From Microbacterium sp. LWO14-1.2 (GTDB taxonomy: Bacteria; Actinomycetota; Actinomycetes; Actinomycetales; Microbacteriaceae): DNA of 64,000 bases. Below, piece by piece: positions 32,180 to 40,878 of the stretch. Position 1 is the first letter of the stretch; every line of letters starts with the position of its first letter. The stretch lies in contig NZ_CP151633.1 in assembly GCF_038397715.1 (NCBI RefSeq), positions 3,038,001-3,102,000 of the forward strand. Reading direction: 5' to 3'. The notes under the pieces are model-generated. The model was given only the letters and a program-made list of their open reading frames with translations. It did not search any database and was not told the origin of the DNA. A program made the position numbers and the translations under genes.

Positions 32180-33277
32180 GTGAGCAGGAAAGCGACGGTC
32201 TACGACGTCGCAGAACGCGCTGCCGTGTCGATCGCGACCGTCTCCCGTGTGCTGCGGCAGCCGGATGCCGTGCGCCCGGCGACCCGCGAACGGGTGCTCG
32301 ACGCCGTGACCGCCCTCGGCTACGTGCCGAGCGGCAGCGCGCGGGGTCTCGCCGAGCGGCGCACCGGTGTGCTGGGGTTGTACTTCCCGGGCTTCGACGC
32401 CGCGGAGGACGCGCCGCCGCTCGACGTGCTCGGCGACCGGAGCCGTCCGTCGTTCGCGGTCGCCCAGGAGTCGACCGAGCCCGCGCAGGCTCCGACCATG
32501 CTGTTCCTCGACGAGGTGCTGCGCGGTGCCGAGCTCGAGGCGTGGAAGCAGGGCTTCGTGCTCATGATCGGGGTGGGCCGCGACGACCCGACGCGCGAGA
32601 CGGTGCGCGACATCGCGGGCCGTGTCGACGGGCTCATGGTGCTCGCGCAGAGCGTGCCGGACGACGTGCTGGCGCGGCTCGCGCAGCGGATCCCGGTCGT
32701 GGTGTTGTCCGGCCCGTCGCGAGGTGACGACTACGACCACGTGACCGTCAGCAACGCCGAGGCGATGGCGGAGCTCACCCGCCTCGTGCTCGCGGAGACG
32801 GCCCCCGGACGGCTGGCGTTCCTCGCGGGGCCCGAGGACTCGCCCGACGGCGCGCAGCGCTGGGAGGGCTTCGCCGCCGCGCTCGCCGAGGCGGGGATCG
32901 CGGCCGACGACGTGACGGTGCTGCGCGGGGACTTCACGCGGGCGTCGGGGCGACGCGCCGGTGAGGAGCTGATCGCCGACGCCCCACCGGCGGCGCTGAT
33001 CGCGGCGAACGATCAGATGGCGCTGGGAGCGATCGACGCGTTCCGGTCGGCGGGGCTGCGGGTGCCGGACGACGTGCGCGTCACGGGTTTCGACGGCATC
33101 GAGGCCGCCGCGCTCGCGCGCCCCGCGCTCACGACCGTGCGGCAGCCCATGATCGACCTGGGCCGCGCCGCGGTGCAGCTGCTCGCGCGGCGGCTCGAGC
33201 GCCCGGATGCCGCGCCGGTGACCGTGCGGCTGCCGCTGCAGATCCTGCTGCGCGAGAGCTCGCACCCGCGCGCCTGA
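32180..33277 (+). CDS. LacI family transcriptional regulator
   Basis: A 365-residue LacI-type regulator. The HTH (VYDVAERAAVSIATVSRVLR) and hinge (VPSGSARGLAERRTGVLGLYF) are followed by a periplasmic-binding-like domain (ANDQMALGAIDAFR, DDVRVTGFDG). Between the hinge strand and the usual FFxEVLRGAE helix there is an extra segment of about 35 residues (from about 70 to 105), so it exceeds the usual 330-340 residues. A likely role is control of the beta-glucoside operon at 34338 (inference from proximity). AAGGAG precedes GTG 32180. Confidence 0.93.
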   Translation: MSRKATVYDVAERAAVSIATVSRVLRQPDAVRPATRERVLDAVTALGYVPSGSARGLAERRTGVLGLYFPGFDAAEDAPPLDVLGDRSRPSFAVAQESTEPAQAPTMLFLDEVLRGAELEAWKQGFVLMIGVGRDDPTRETVRDIAGRVDGLMVLAQSVPDDVLARLAQRIPVVVLSGPSRGDDYDHVTVSNAEAMAELTRLVLAETAPGRLAFLAGPEDSPDGAQRWEGFAAALAEAGIAADDVTVLRGDFTRASGRRAGEELIADAPPAALIAANDQMALGAIDAFRSAGLRVPDDVRVTGFDGIEAAALARPALTTVRQPMIDLGRAAVQLLARRLERPDAAPVTVRLPLQILLRESSHPRA

Positions 33278-33301
33278 GACGCGTGCCGCCTCCGGCGCGG
33301 G

Positions 33302-33670
33302 TCAGACGCGGTCGTGCAGCGTGATCCGGTACCCGTCGGGATCGGCGAACGTGAAGGTGCGCCCGAACGGGCCGTCGATGGGAGCCGCGACGATGGCGTG
33401 CCCGTCGGCCGCGAGCCCGTCGTGGATCTCCTGCACGTCGGTCGCGTGCAGCCAGATCGCGGCGCCGATGCCCGGGTGGGGGCCGGCGTCGATGTCGGTG
33501 CCCTCGACGATGTCGCGCAGCGCGAACGCGATCGGCGCGGTGTCGAAGACCACGGCGTGCGGCGGGCCGGCAGGGGAGCGCACGAGGCCGAGGTAGCGCT
33601 CGTAGAAGGCTTGGCTCGCTGCCAGGTCGTGCACCTGGAGGGAGAGGAAATCGGGGCCGGTGGCGGGCAT
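33302..33670 (-). CDS. VOC family (glyoxalase-like) protein
   Basis: A 122-residue vicinal-oxygen-chelate fold protein with two beta-alpha-beta-beta-beta modules: FLSLQVHDLAASQAFYERYLGL at the N-terminus and GRTFTFADPDGYRITLHD at the C-terminus. Metal ligands probably include H13 and the C-terminal region. It may be a lyase, dioxygenase or resistance-type binding protein. AAAGG precedes ATG 33670. It is divergent from a MarR gene, with two dyad operators between, and is a probable MarR target. Confidence 0.88.
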   Translation of the reverse strand: MPATGPDFLSLQVHDLAASQAFYERYLGLVRSPAGPPHAVVFDTAPIAFALRDIVEGTDIDAGPHPGIGAAIWLHATDVQEIHDGLAADGHAIVAAPIDGPFGRTFTFADPDGYRITLHDRV

Positions 33671-33695
33671 GATGAGCCTTTCGGGGAGAGAAGTG

Positions 33696-33711
33696 TGTCA
33701 GTTATCTGACA
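33696..33711. promoter_or_regulatory. MarR operator, dyad 1
   Basis: TGTCAGTTATCTGACA has perfect 6-bp arms. It lies between the VOC and MarR genes, 28 bp from the second copy. Confidence 0.75.
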
Positions 33712-33723
33712 CGCTTGACCCTA

Positions 33724-33739
33724 TGTCAGAATACTGACA
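33724..33739. promoter_or_regulatory. MarR operator, dyad 2, touching the marR start codon
   Basis: TGTCAGAATACTGACA has the same arms as dyad 1. Its last base is the A of the marR ATG, so a bound regulator would block its own gene. Confidence 0.75.
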
Positions 33740-34185
33740 TGCGTCAAGACGGCATCGATCTCGACACCTCCCTCGGCTACCTCCTCAAGGAGGCGTCGAG
33801 TGCTCTCCGTGCGGCGATGGAAGACGTGCTCCGCCCGCTCGGGATGACCATCACGCACTACTCCTGCCTCGAACTGCTGGCGCAGCGCCCCGGCCTCACC
33901 AACTCCGAGCTCGCGCGGGGCGCCTTCGTGACGCGGCAGTCGATGAACGTCCTCCTGCAGGCGCTCGAGCGCGACGGCTTCGTCTCCCGACCGCGGGAGG
34001 CTGAGGTGGGGAAGGCGCTCCCGGCACAGCTCACGGACCGCGGGCAGAGGAGCCTCGACGCCGCCAGCGCCGCAGTGCGGTCGGTCGAGCTGAGGATGCT
34101 GTCGGGGCTCACGGACGCTCAGCGCACCGCCGCGCTGCAGGCCCTGCGGAGCATGGTCGACGCCCTCCGCGAGCCGCGGAGCTGA
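33739..34185 (+). CDS. MarR family transcriptional regulator
   Basis: A 148-residue winged-helix regulator. LGYLLKEASSALRAAMEDVLRP is the dimerisation helix, LTNSELARGAFVTRQSMNVLLQALERDGFVSR the HTH and start of the wing. ATG 33739 is chosen over 33715 because the upstream ATG would place coding sequence across the operators and adds nothing to the fold. The gene almost certainly represses itself and the divergent VOC gene through the two TGTCAG-N4-CTGACA dyads. The inducer is unknown. Confidence 0.92.
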   Translation: MRQDGIDLDTSLGYLLKEASSALRAAMEDVLRPLGMTITHYSCLELLAQRPGLTNSELARGAFVTRQSMNVLLQALERDGFVSRPREAEVGKALPAQLTDRGQRSLDAASAAVRSVELRMLSGLTDAQRTAALQALRSMVDALREPRS

Positions 34186-34231
34186 CGAGCGTCGATCGCC
34201 CGCGGTCCCCGGCGCCGAGGGCGTCAAGGGG

Positions 34232-34261
34232 TTGCATCCGCAAAATGTATGCGCTTACAAT
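34232..34261 (+). promoter_or_regulatory. Promoter with LacI-type operator, beta-glucoside operon
   Basis: TTGCAT (34232-34237) and TACAAT (34256-34261) with an 18-bp spacer. The near-palindrome TGTATGCGCTTACA (34246-34259), of LacI-family type, fills the spacer end and overlaps the -10 box, so binding would block the polymerase. Confidence 0.65.
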
Positions 34262-34337
34262 CGCTCATGCGGCCTCGGCCGCAGGGCGTCCCGAACCGCG
34301 GGACCCCTTCATGACAGAGACGACATGAGGTGGCAGT

Positions 34338-36002
34338 GTGGCGAAGACGCACATGCTCCGACGCTGGCGCAGGGCGGCGATCGTGGGACTGGCGGCAGCG
34401 GCCGTGGTGCTCAGCGGCTGCAGCATCCAGATCAGCTCGCAGCCCGACCCGTCGATCGGCGACGACACGATGCTGATCAACGCCGACAAGGGGAATCCGT
34501 TCTTCACGCGGAACTTCAACCCCTACCTGACCAACACGCGCACGGCGTCGCGCTGGATCTACGAGCCGCTCATCCTCGTGAACCCACTCGACAACACGCT
34601 CAACCCGTGGCTGGCCGAGTCCTGGTCGCAGCCCGACGCGCGGACCGTCGTCATGACCATCCGCGACGACGTCGAGTGGAGTGACGGCGAGCAGCTCACC
34701 CCCGAGGACGTCGCCTTCACGTTCCAGCTGCTCAAGGAGAACCCCTCGCTCGACATCAAGGGCGCCTGGCAGCACCTCGAGTCGGTCGAGACCTCAGGCG
34801 ACGACGTGATCATGCACCTGCAGGGCGACGATGCGCCGTCGCTGTCGATCCTCGGCCTCACCATGATCGTGCCGGAGCACATCTGGTCCGACGTGAAGGA
34901 CCCCGGCACGTTCCGCAACGAGGAGCCGGTCGGCACCGGACCGTTCGTGCTCGGCAACTACAACGACCAGCAGTACTCGATGGACAAGAACCCCGACTAC
35001 TGGCAGGCCGACAAGATCCAGATCGAGCACATCATCCTGCCAGCGACGAACACGCAGCTCGACACGGTCACGCGCGGGTACGACTGGTCGTACTCGTTCA
35101 TCTCCGACGTCGAGGGCACATGGGGCGCCGCGAGCGAGCACAACACCTGGTGGTTCCCGCCGGGCGGCGTGATCGCGCTGCTCCCGAACCTCGAGGTCGC
35201 CCCGTTCGACGACGTCAACGTGCGCCGCGGCATCGCGCTCGCGCTGAACCGCGACGAGATCGCCGAGACGGCCTCCGAGGGGTACATGCAGCCGGCCGGG
35301 CAGACCGGCCTCATCCTCCCCAATCAGGAGGAGTACCTCGACCCGTCCATCCCCGACGGCGGCATGATCACGCAGGACAGGGAGGCCGCGCTGGCTGCCT
35401 TCGCCGAGTCGGGCTACACGCTCGACGGCGACCGCCTCGTCGGCCAGGACGGCGAGCAGCTGGAGTTCGCGCTCACCACCGCGAACGGCTACTCCGACTG
35501 GACCCGCGCCGCGCAGACCGTGCAGCGCCAGCTCGCCGACGTCGGCGTGAAGGTCACCCTGAAACTCCCGCAGCCCGCCGGCTACCAGAGCGCCATCAGC
35601 AACGGCGACTTCGAGATGGCGATCGGCGGAATGGGCGGTGGCGACCCGTACCAGGCCTACAACAACCTGCTCTCCAGCGAGTTCTACGTGCCGTCCGGCG
35701 AGCAGACCGCCAACAACTTCGAGCGCTATCGCTCCGACGAGGCCGACGCGCTGCTGGCCGAGTACCGCGAGACGATCGATCCCGCCCGCCAGACGGAGAT
35801 CGTGCACGAGCTGCAGGGGATCGTCTACGACGAGCTCCCCGTGATCGGCATGTACTACGGCGGTATCTGGGGACTGTTCAACGACGCGAAGTTCACCGGA
35901 TGGCCCAGCGCCGAGGACCCGTACATGATCCCGCAGAACTACGACTCGGCACCGCTGCTGATCTTCACGAAGCTCGAGCGCGTGAAGGGAGACGACAAGT
36001 GA
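34338..36002 (+). CDS. ABC transporter substrate-binding lipoprotein (family 5), probable beta-glucoside binding
   Basis: A 554-residue lipoprotein with lipobox LSGC (C28) after a signal peptide, and the family-5 fold (WLAESWSQPDARTVVMTI, VEWSDGEQLTPEDVAFTF, GTGPFVLGNYNDQQYSM). Some members of this family bind cello- or beta-oligosaccharides rather than peptides; the downstream GH1 gene suggests that here. GTG 34338 has GAGGTGG 5-6 nt upstream; an ATG at 34353 is an alternative. First gene of a five-gene operon under the promoter at 34232-34261. The stop overlaps the permease start (GTGA). Confidence 0.9.
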   Translation: MAKTHMLRRWRRAAIVGLAAAAVVLSGCSIQISSQPDPSIGDDTMLINADKGNPFFTRNFNPYLTNTRTASRWIYEPLILVNPLDNTLNPWLAESWSQPDARTVVMTIRDDVEWSDGEQLTPEDVAFTFQLLKENPSLDIKGAWQHLESVETSGDDVIMHLQGDDAPSLSILGLTMIVPEHIWSDVKDPGTFRNEEPVGTGPFVLGNYNDQQYSMDKNPDYWQADKIQIEHIILPATNTQLDTVTRGYDWSYSFISDVEGTWGAASEHNTWWFPPGGVIALLPNLEVAPFDDVNVRRGIALALNRDEIAETASEGYMQPAGQTGLILPNQEEYLDPSIPDGGMITQDREAALAAFAESGYTLDGDRLVGQDGEQLEFALTTANGYSDWTRAAQTVQRQLADVGVKVTLKLPQPAGYQSAISNGDFEMAIGGMGGGDPYQAYNNLLSSEFYVPSGEQTANNFERYRSDEADALLAEYRETIDPARQTEIVHELQGIVYDELPVIGMYYGGIWGLFNDAKFTGWPSAEDPYMIPQNYDSAPLLIFTKLERVKGDDK

Positions 36003-36979
36003 AGTACGTCCTCCAGAAGCTCGGCCTGTTCGTGCTCACCCTGTGGGCCGCGGTCACCCTGAACTTCTTCCTGCCTCGCATGATGCCGGGGTCCCCGGCG
36101 GATGCCGCGATCGCGAAGCTCTCGCAGAACGGTCCCGTGTCGGATGCGACGCGGCGTGCGATCGAGGCACAGCTCGGCGTCCCGACCGGATCGCTGTGGG
36201 ACCAGTACGTGGCCTACCTCGGGCAGGTCGTCCGACTCGACTTCGGCGTCTCGTACACGTTCTACCCGCAGAGCGTCTCGAGCATGGTCTCGACCGCGCT
36301 GCCGTACACGATCGGCCTCGTCGGGATCGTCACGGTGCTCGCGTTCGCGATCGGCACGCTGATCGGCGTCACGGCGGCCTGGCGTCGCGGCACCTGGCTC
36401 GACACGCTGCCGACGCTGACCGGGTCCTTCCTCAGCACCTTCCCGTACTTCTGGACGGCCCTGCTGCTGCTCTTCTTCCTCGGCTACGTGCTGCACTGGT
36501 TCCCGACGACCGGGGCGTACGCGGCGACCACGACGCCCGGGTTCACCGGCGACTTCCTCGCCGACCTGCTGCGGCACGCGGTGCTGCCCGCCCTGACGAT
36601 CCTGCTGACATCACTCGGCGGCTGGATCATCGGCATGCGCAACGCCATGATCAACACGCTCGGGGAGGACTACGTGACCTTCGCGGAGGCCAACGGCCTG
36701 CGCGGCCGCACGATCGCCCTCCGCTACGCCGCCCGCAACGCGATCCTGCCGAACCTCACCGGCTTCGGCCTCACGCTCGGAGGCGTGGTCGGCGGATCGA
36801 TCCTCGTGGAGCAGGTGTTCCAGTACCCCGGTATCGGGTACCTGCTCTTCAACGCCGTGATCGGGCAGGACTACCCGCTCATGCAGGCGCTCTTCCTGAT
36901 GATCACCGTGAGCGTGCTCATCGCCAACTTCCTCGTGGACATCCTCTACGGGGCACTCGACCCGAGGACTCGCCGATGA
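35999..36979 (+). CDS. ABC importer permease, DppB type (beta-glucoside operon)
   Basis: A 326-residue permease with six predicted helices. FVLTLWAAVTLNFFLPRMMPGSP is the DppB N-terminus, and DYVTFAEANGLRGRTIALRYAARNAILP is the coupling-loop region that contacts the ATPase. It follows the binding-protein gene with a 4-nt overlap (GTGA) and overlaps the next permease (ATGA). It probably imports di- or oligosaccharides together with 36976-37890. Confidence 0.92.
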   Translation: MKYVLQKLGLFVLTLWAAVTLNFFLPRMMPGSPADAAIAKLSQNGPVSDATRRAIEAQLGVPTGSLWDQYVAYLGQVVRLDFGVSYTFYPQSVSSMVSTALPYTIGLVGIVTVLAFAIGTLIGVTAAWRRGTWLDTLPTLTGSFLSTFPYFWTALLLLFFLGYVLHWFPTTGAYAATTTPGFTGDFLADLLRHAVLPALTILLTSLGGWIIGMRNAMINTLGEDYVTFAEANGLRGRTIALRYAARNAILPNLTGFGLTLGGVVGGSILVEQVFQYPGIGYLLFNAVIGQDYPLMQALFLMITVSVLIANFLVDILYGALDPRTRR

Positions 36980-37890
36980 CCTCCACCATGAACGTCAAGG
37001 TCCCCACCGACCGGATCGCGGCACCCAGCCCCTGGCGCGCGTTCGCCAGGATGGTCGGCACGCTGTGGTCGAACGGCAAGGCGCGGCTCGGTCTCATCAT
37101 CCTCGGGCTGTTCGTGCTGGTCGCCGTGTTCGCGCCGCTGCTGGCGCCGTACGGAGCGAAGGACAACAGCTTCGAGCGCAACGCCGACGCGTCGCCCGCG
37201 CACTGGCTGGGCACGACCGCCGCAGGGGAGGACGTCCTCAGCCAGCTCATCTACGGCTCGCAGGTCAGTCTGCTGGTCGGACTCGCCGCCGGCATCCTGT
37301 CCACCGTCGTGGCCGTGCTGATCGGCCTCAGCTGGGGCTACATCCGCGGCTTCGCCGGTGAGGTGATCGGCTTCATCGTGAACCTCTTCCTCGTGATCCC
37401 CGGACTGCCCCTCATGATCGTCATCGCGGCGTACCTGCAGAACGGCGGCATCCTCATGATCATCGCGGTGATCGTGATCACCGGTTGGGCGTGGGGCGCA
37501 CGCGTGCTCCGCAGCCAGACGCAGTCGCTGCGGGGCAACGACTTCGTCGCGTCGGCGCAGTTCTCGGGCGACAGCCCGGCGCGCATCGTGTTCCGCGAGA
37601 TCCTGCCGAACATGACGTCGATCATCGCCGGCACCCTGTTCGGTGCGGCGACCGCGGCGATCCTCGCGGAGGCCGGGCTCGAGTTCCTGGGTCTCGGCGA
37701 CTCCAGCATCGTCAGCTGGGGCACGATGCTCTACTGGGCGCAGAACTCCAACTCGCTGCTCACCGGGCAGTGGCTGCTCCTGTTCGCGCCCGGACTCTGC
37801 ATCGCGCTGCTGGCGCTGAGCCTCACACTCATCAACTTCGGCGTGGACGGTATCTCGAATCCGCGCCTCCGCGAAGGGAAGGGCCGATGA
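36976..37890 (+). CDS. ABC importer permease, DppC type (beta-glucoside operon)
   Basis: A 304-residue permease. It starts with a 35-residue cytosolic tail, then helix 1 (GLIILGLFVLVAVFAPLLAP), HWLGTTAAGEDVLSQLIYG in the periplasmic DppC segment, and the coupling loop FVASAQFSGDSPARIVFREILPN. G-T-T-A-A-G-E-D replaces the more usual GTDxxGRD, a variant common in sugar-linked members. Overlaps on both sides indicate coupled translation. Confidence 0.92.
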   Translation: MTSTMNVKVPTDRIAAPSPWRAFARMVGTLWSNGKARLGLIILGLFVLVAVFAPLLAPYGAKDNSFERNADASPAHWLGTTAAGEDVLSQLIYGSQVSLLVGLAAGILSTVVAVLIGLSWGYIRGFAGEVIGFIVNLFLVIPGLPLMIVIAAYLQNGGILMIIAVIVITGWAWGARVLRSQTQSLRGNDFVASAQFSGDSPARIVFREILPNMTSIIAGTLFGAATAAILAEAGLEFLGLGDSSIVSWGTMLYWAQNSNSLLTGQWLLLFAPGLCIALLALSLTLINFGVDGISNPRLREGKGR

Positions 37891-39614
37891 GCGCCATGAC
37901 CGAGAACGCCGTGATCGAGAACGACGTCCTGCTGCAGGTCGAATCCCTCTCCGTCGAGTACGCCTCTCCGGGCGTCGCCCCCGTGGCCGCCGTGGACGAC
38001 GTGTCGTTCACCCTGCGTCGAGGCGAATTCGTGGGGCTCGTGGGGGAGTCAGGGTCGGGCAAGTCGACCCTCGGCTTCGCCCTCACCCGCCTGCAGAAGC
38101 CGCCGGCTCGCATCAGCGCCGGACGCATCCTCTTCGGAGGACGCGACATCCGCGAGCTGGACGCCGAGGAGCTGCGCCGTCAGCGCCAGGGCGGCTTCGC
38201 GATGGTGCTGCAGTCGGGCATGAACGCGCTGAACCCCGTGCGCAGGGTCGGCGACCACTTCAGCGACATCTTCGCCGCGCACGGCCATGTCGCCGGAGAC
38301 GACCGCGATGCCAGGGCGCGGGAGCTGGTCGGCAAGGTCGGTCTCGATCCGAGCGTGCTGGCGAGCTACCCCGGCGAGCTCTCCGGCGGTATGCGGCAGC
38401 GCGCCTCGATCGCGCTCGCCCTGTCGCTGGAACCCCAGCTCATGGTGTTCGACGAGCCGACCACGGCGCTCGACGTGCTCGTGCAGCACGCGGTCATGGA
38501 CACCATCAAGGACCTGCAGCGCAGCGAGGGGTTCACGGCGATCCTCATCAGCCACGACCTCGGCATCGTGCTCGAGGCGACCGACCGCGTCATGGTGATG
38601 CACGAGGGGCGGATCGTCGAGGACGCGCCGAGCCTCGACATCCTGCACCGTCCGCAGGACGAGTACACGAGGATGCTCCTCAGCCACTACGCCGATCCCC
38701 GCGCTGAGTCGATCTCGATCCCCGGCTTCGTCGATCTGGGCACGCGCCGCCGCGAGGGTCGCGCGCGCACCGACGTCACCGAGACGGTGCCGACGGTCTC
38801 GCAGCGCGACACGCGTCGGGCGGATGCCGCGATCGTGCTGCAGGGCGTGTCGAAGGTCTACCCCGCCCGCCGGCGCGGCGAGAAGCCCGTCACGGCGGTC
38901 GACGACGTGTCGTTCCGGCTGGAGCCGGGCGAGGCGCTCGCGCTCGTCGGGGCGTCCGGCTCGGGCAAGTCCACGATCGCGAAGCTCATCACCGGAGTCG
39001 AGAAGCCCACGGACGGATCGGTGCGCTTCGGCGACGTCGACGTCGCCTCACTGCGACGCAGGGGTCTGCGTGACCTCCGCAAGGACGTGCAGATGGTGTT
39101 CCAGGACCCGTACGCGGCGCTGAACCCGCTGCACACGGTCGAGTACACCCTCAGTCGACCGGTGCGCAACTACACCGCCCTGCGCGGAGCCGAGGCGCGG
39201 GCGCGCGTGCTCGAGCTCCTCGAGACGGTCGGCCTGACGCCGGTCGAGCAGTTCGCGGCGAAACTCCCGCATCAGCTGTCCGGCGGTCAGCGTCAACGCG
39301 TGGTGATCGCGCGGGCCCTCGCCAGCGATCCGCAGGTGCTGATCGCCGACGAGCCGGTGTCGATGCTCGACGTCTCGCTGCGGGCGGGGGTGCTCGCGCT
39401 CCTGGAGGACCTGCGTGAGCGGTGGGGCATCAGCATGCTCTACATCACGCACGACCTGCTGAGCGCGCGTCTGGTGACCGAGAACATCCTCGTGCTCAAC
39501 GGCGGTCGCGTCGTCGAGCGCGGCGAGACCGCTCAGGTGCTGCAGCATCCGGAGGACCCGTACACGGTCCAGCTGCTCGATGCGGTGCCCAACCCCGCGC
39601 GCGCCGAACGCTGA
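37887..39614 (+). CDS. ABC importer ATPase, two fused nucleotide-binding domains (beta-glucoside operon)
   Basis: A 575-residue tandem ATPase. Walker A GESGSGKST near residue 54 and GASGSGKST near 355; signatures LSGGMRQR and LSGGQRQR; Walker B LMVFDEPTTALD and VLIADEPVSMLD; H-loops ISHDL and ITHDL. A linker of about 60 residues (265-325) separates the halves. Oligopeptide-type C-terminal extensions are reduced. It powers the two upstream permeases. A second ATG at 37896 could also be used. An ATGA overlap joins it to the permease. Confidence 0.94.
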   Translation: MSAMTENAVIENDVLLQVESLSVEYASPGVAPVAAVDDVSFTLRRGEFVGLVGESGSGKSTLGFALTRLQKPPARISAGRILFGGRDIRELDAEELRRQRQGGFAMVLQSGMNALNPVRRVGDHFSDIFAAHGHVAGDDRDARARELVGKVGLDPSVLASYPGELSGGMRQRASIALALSLEPQLMVFDEPTTALDVLVQHAVMDTIKDLQRSEGFTAILISHDLGIVLEATDRVMVMHEGRIVEDAPSLDILHRPQDEYTRMLLSHYADPRAESISIPGFVDLGTRRREGRARTDVTETVPTVSQRDTRRADAAIVLQGVSKVYPARRRGEKPVTAVDDVSFRLEPGEALALVGASGSGKSTIAKLITGVEKPTDGSVRFGDVDVASLRRRGLRDLRKDVQMVFQDPYAALNPLHTVEYTLSRPVRNYTALRGAEARARVLELLETVGLTPVEQFAAKLPHQLSGGQRQRVVIARALASDPQVLIADEPVSMLDVSLRAGVLALLEDLRERWGISMLYITHDLLSARLVTENILVLNGGRVVERGETAQVLQHPEDPYTVQLLDAVPNPARAER

Positions 39615-39647
39615 ACAGAACCACCCGCACTATCGAAAGGAGCACTC

Positions 39648-40817
39648 GTGCTCGCATTCCCTGACGGCTTTCTCTGGGGCGCTGCCACCGCAGCCCATCA
39701 GGTGGAGGGGAACAACACGACCAGCAACTGGTGGGTCATGGAGCACGCTCCGGGGTCGCCGATGGTGGAGCCGTCCGGCGACGCCGCGGACCACTTCCAC
39801 CGGTATCCGGAGGACATGCGTCTGCTCGCGGAGGCCGGGCTCAACTCCTACCGGTTCTCGGTGGAGTGGGCCCGGATCGAGCCGGAGCGCGGCTTCGTGT
39901 CGCGCGCCATGCTCGACCACTACCGGCGCATGATCGACACCGCCCGCGACAACGGTCTCGACCCGACCGTGACGCTCATGCACTTCACGGTGCCGCAGTG
40001 GTTCCAGAAGGACGGCTTCTGGCGAGCGTCCGACGCCGTGGACCTGTTCGGGCGGTACGTCGAGACGGTGCTCCCGATCCTCGACGACGTCACGTACGTC
40101 TGCACGATCAACGAGCCGAACATCGCCGCCATGCTCGCCGGGGGTGAGGATGCCGCGAACCTCGTGGCCTACGGCCTCCCCAACCCCGACCTCGCGGTGG
40201 CGGACACGCTGCTCGACGCGCACCACCGCGCGTCGGACATCCTGCATTCCCGGTCCGGCATCCAGGCGGGGTGGACGATCGCCACGCAGGCGTTCCACTC
40301 GACCGGGGAACCGGGCGCCGACGAGATGCTGGCCGAGTACGGCGACCCCCGCGACCACTGGTACCTGGAGCAGTCCGCCGGCGACGACTTCGTCGGCGTG
40401 CAGGCCTACACCCGCACGTTCATCGGCCCGGAGGGTCCGCGCCCCGTCGCGGCCGACGTCGAGACCACGCTCACCGGATGGGAGTTCTTCCCGGCCGCGC
40501 TGGAGCTCGGCGTCCGCAGTGCGTGGGAACGCAGCGGCGGCGTACCCGTGCTCGTGACTGAGAACGGCATCGCCACGGGCGACGACACCCGTCGCGTCGC
40601 GTACACGCAGGGTGCCCTGGAGGGGCTGCACCGCGCGATCGCGGACGGCATCGACGTGCGCGGCTACCAGCACTGGAGCGCGCTCGACAACTACGAGTGG
40701 GCGAGCGGCTACGGCCCGACCTTCGGCCTGATCGGCTTCGACCGCGAGACGTTCGCCCGTTCGCCGAAGCCGTCGCTCGCGTGGCTGGGAGAGGTCGCGC
40801 GCCGCAACGCGCTCTGA
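39648..40817 (+). CDS. GH1 family beta-glucosidase
   Basis: A 389-residue glycoside hydrolase family 1 enzyme that would cleave imported beta-glucosides in the cytosol. FLWGAATAAHQVEG at the N-terminus, acid/base E156 in TINEPN, nucleophile E305 in VTENG, and the aglycone-site LDNYEWASGYGPTFGL are all present. It is shorter than the usual 440-460 residues, with loops trimmed between the two catalytic glutamates. AAAGGAG precedes GTG 39648. It is the last gene of the importer operon. Confidence 0.95.
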   Translation: MLAFPDGFLWGAATAAHQVEGNNTTSNWWVMEHAPGSPMVEPSGDAADHFHRYPEDMRLLAEAGLNSYRFSVEWARIEPERGFVSRAMLDHYRRMIDTARDNGLDPTVTLMHFTVPQWFQKDGFWRASDAVDLFGRYVETVLPILDDVTYVCTINEPNIAAMLAGGEDAANLVAYGLPNPDLAVADTLLDAHHRASDILHSRSGIQAGWTIATQAFHSTGEPGADEMLAEYGDPRDHWYLEQSAGDDFVGVQAYTRTFIGPEGPRPVAADVETTLTGWEFFPAALELGVRSAWERSGGVPVLVTENGIATGDDTRRVAYTQGALEGLHRAIADGIDVRGYQHWSALDNYEWASGYGPTFGLIGFDRETFARSPKPSLAWLGEVARRNAL

Positions 40818-40825
40818 CGGTCGGT

Positions 40826-40853
40826 CGTCCGGGGGCTGCACGGCCCTCGGACG
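40826..40853 (+). terminator. Hairpin after beta-glucosidase, possible terminator
   Basis: An 11-bp stem (CGTCCGGGGGC with GCCCTCGGACG, one G-U pair) and a 6-nt loop lie just after the operon and before the next -10 box. There is no T-tract. Confidence 0.45.
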
Positions 40854-40866
40854 GCCGCGCCGGGGT

Positions 40867-40872
40867 TACGCT
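40867..40872 (+). promoter_or_regulatory. -10 box, leaderless, molybdoenzyme gene
   Basis: TACGCT, 6 nt before ATG 40879. Confidence 0.55.
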
Positions 40873-40878
40873 CGGTCC

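Noticed and set aside
34201..34261. CcpA-type cre site
   Set aside because: The palindrome TGTATGCGCTTACA resembles cre boxes, but CcpA is a Firmicutes regulator; a LacI-family operator is the better reading here.
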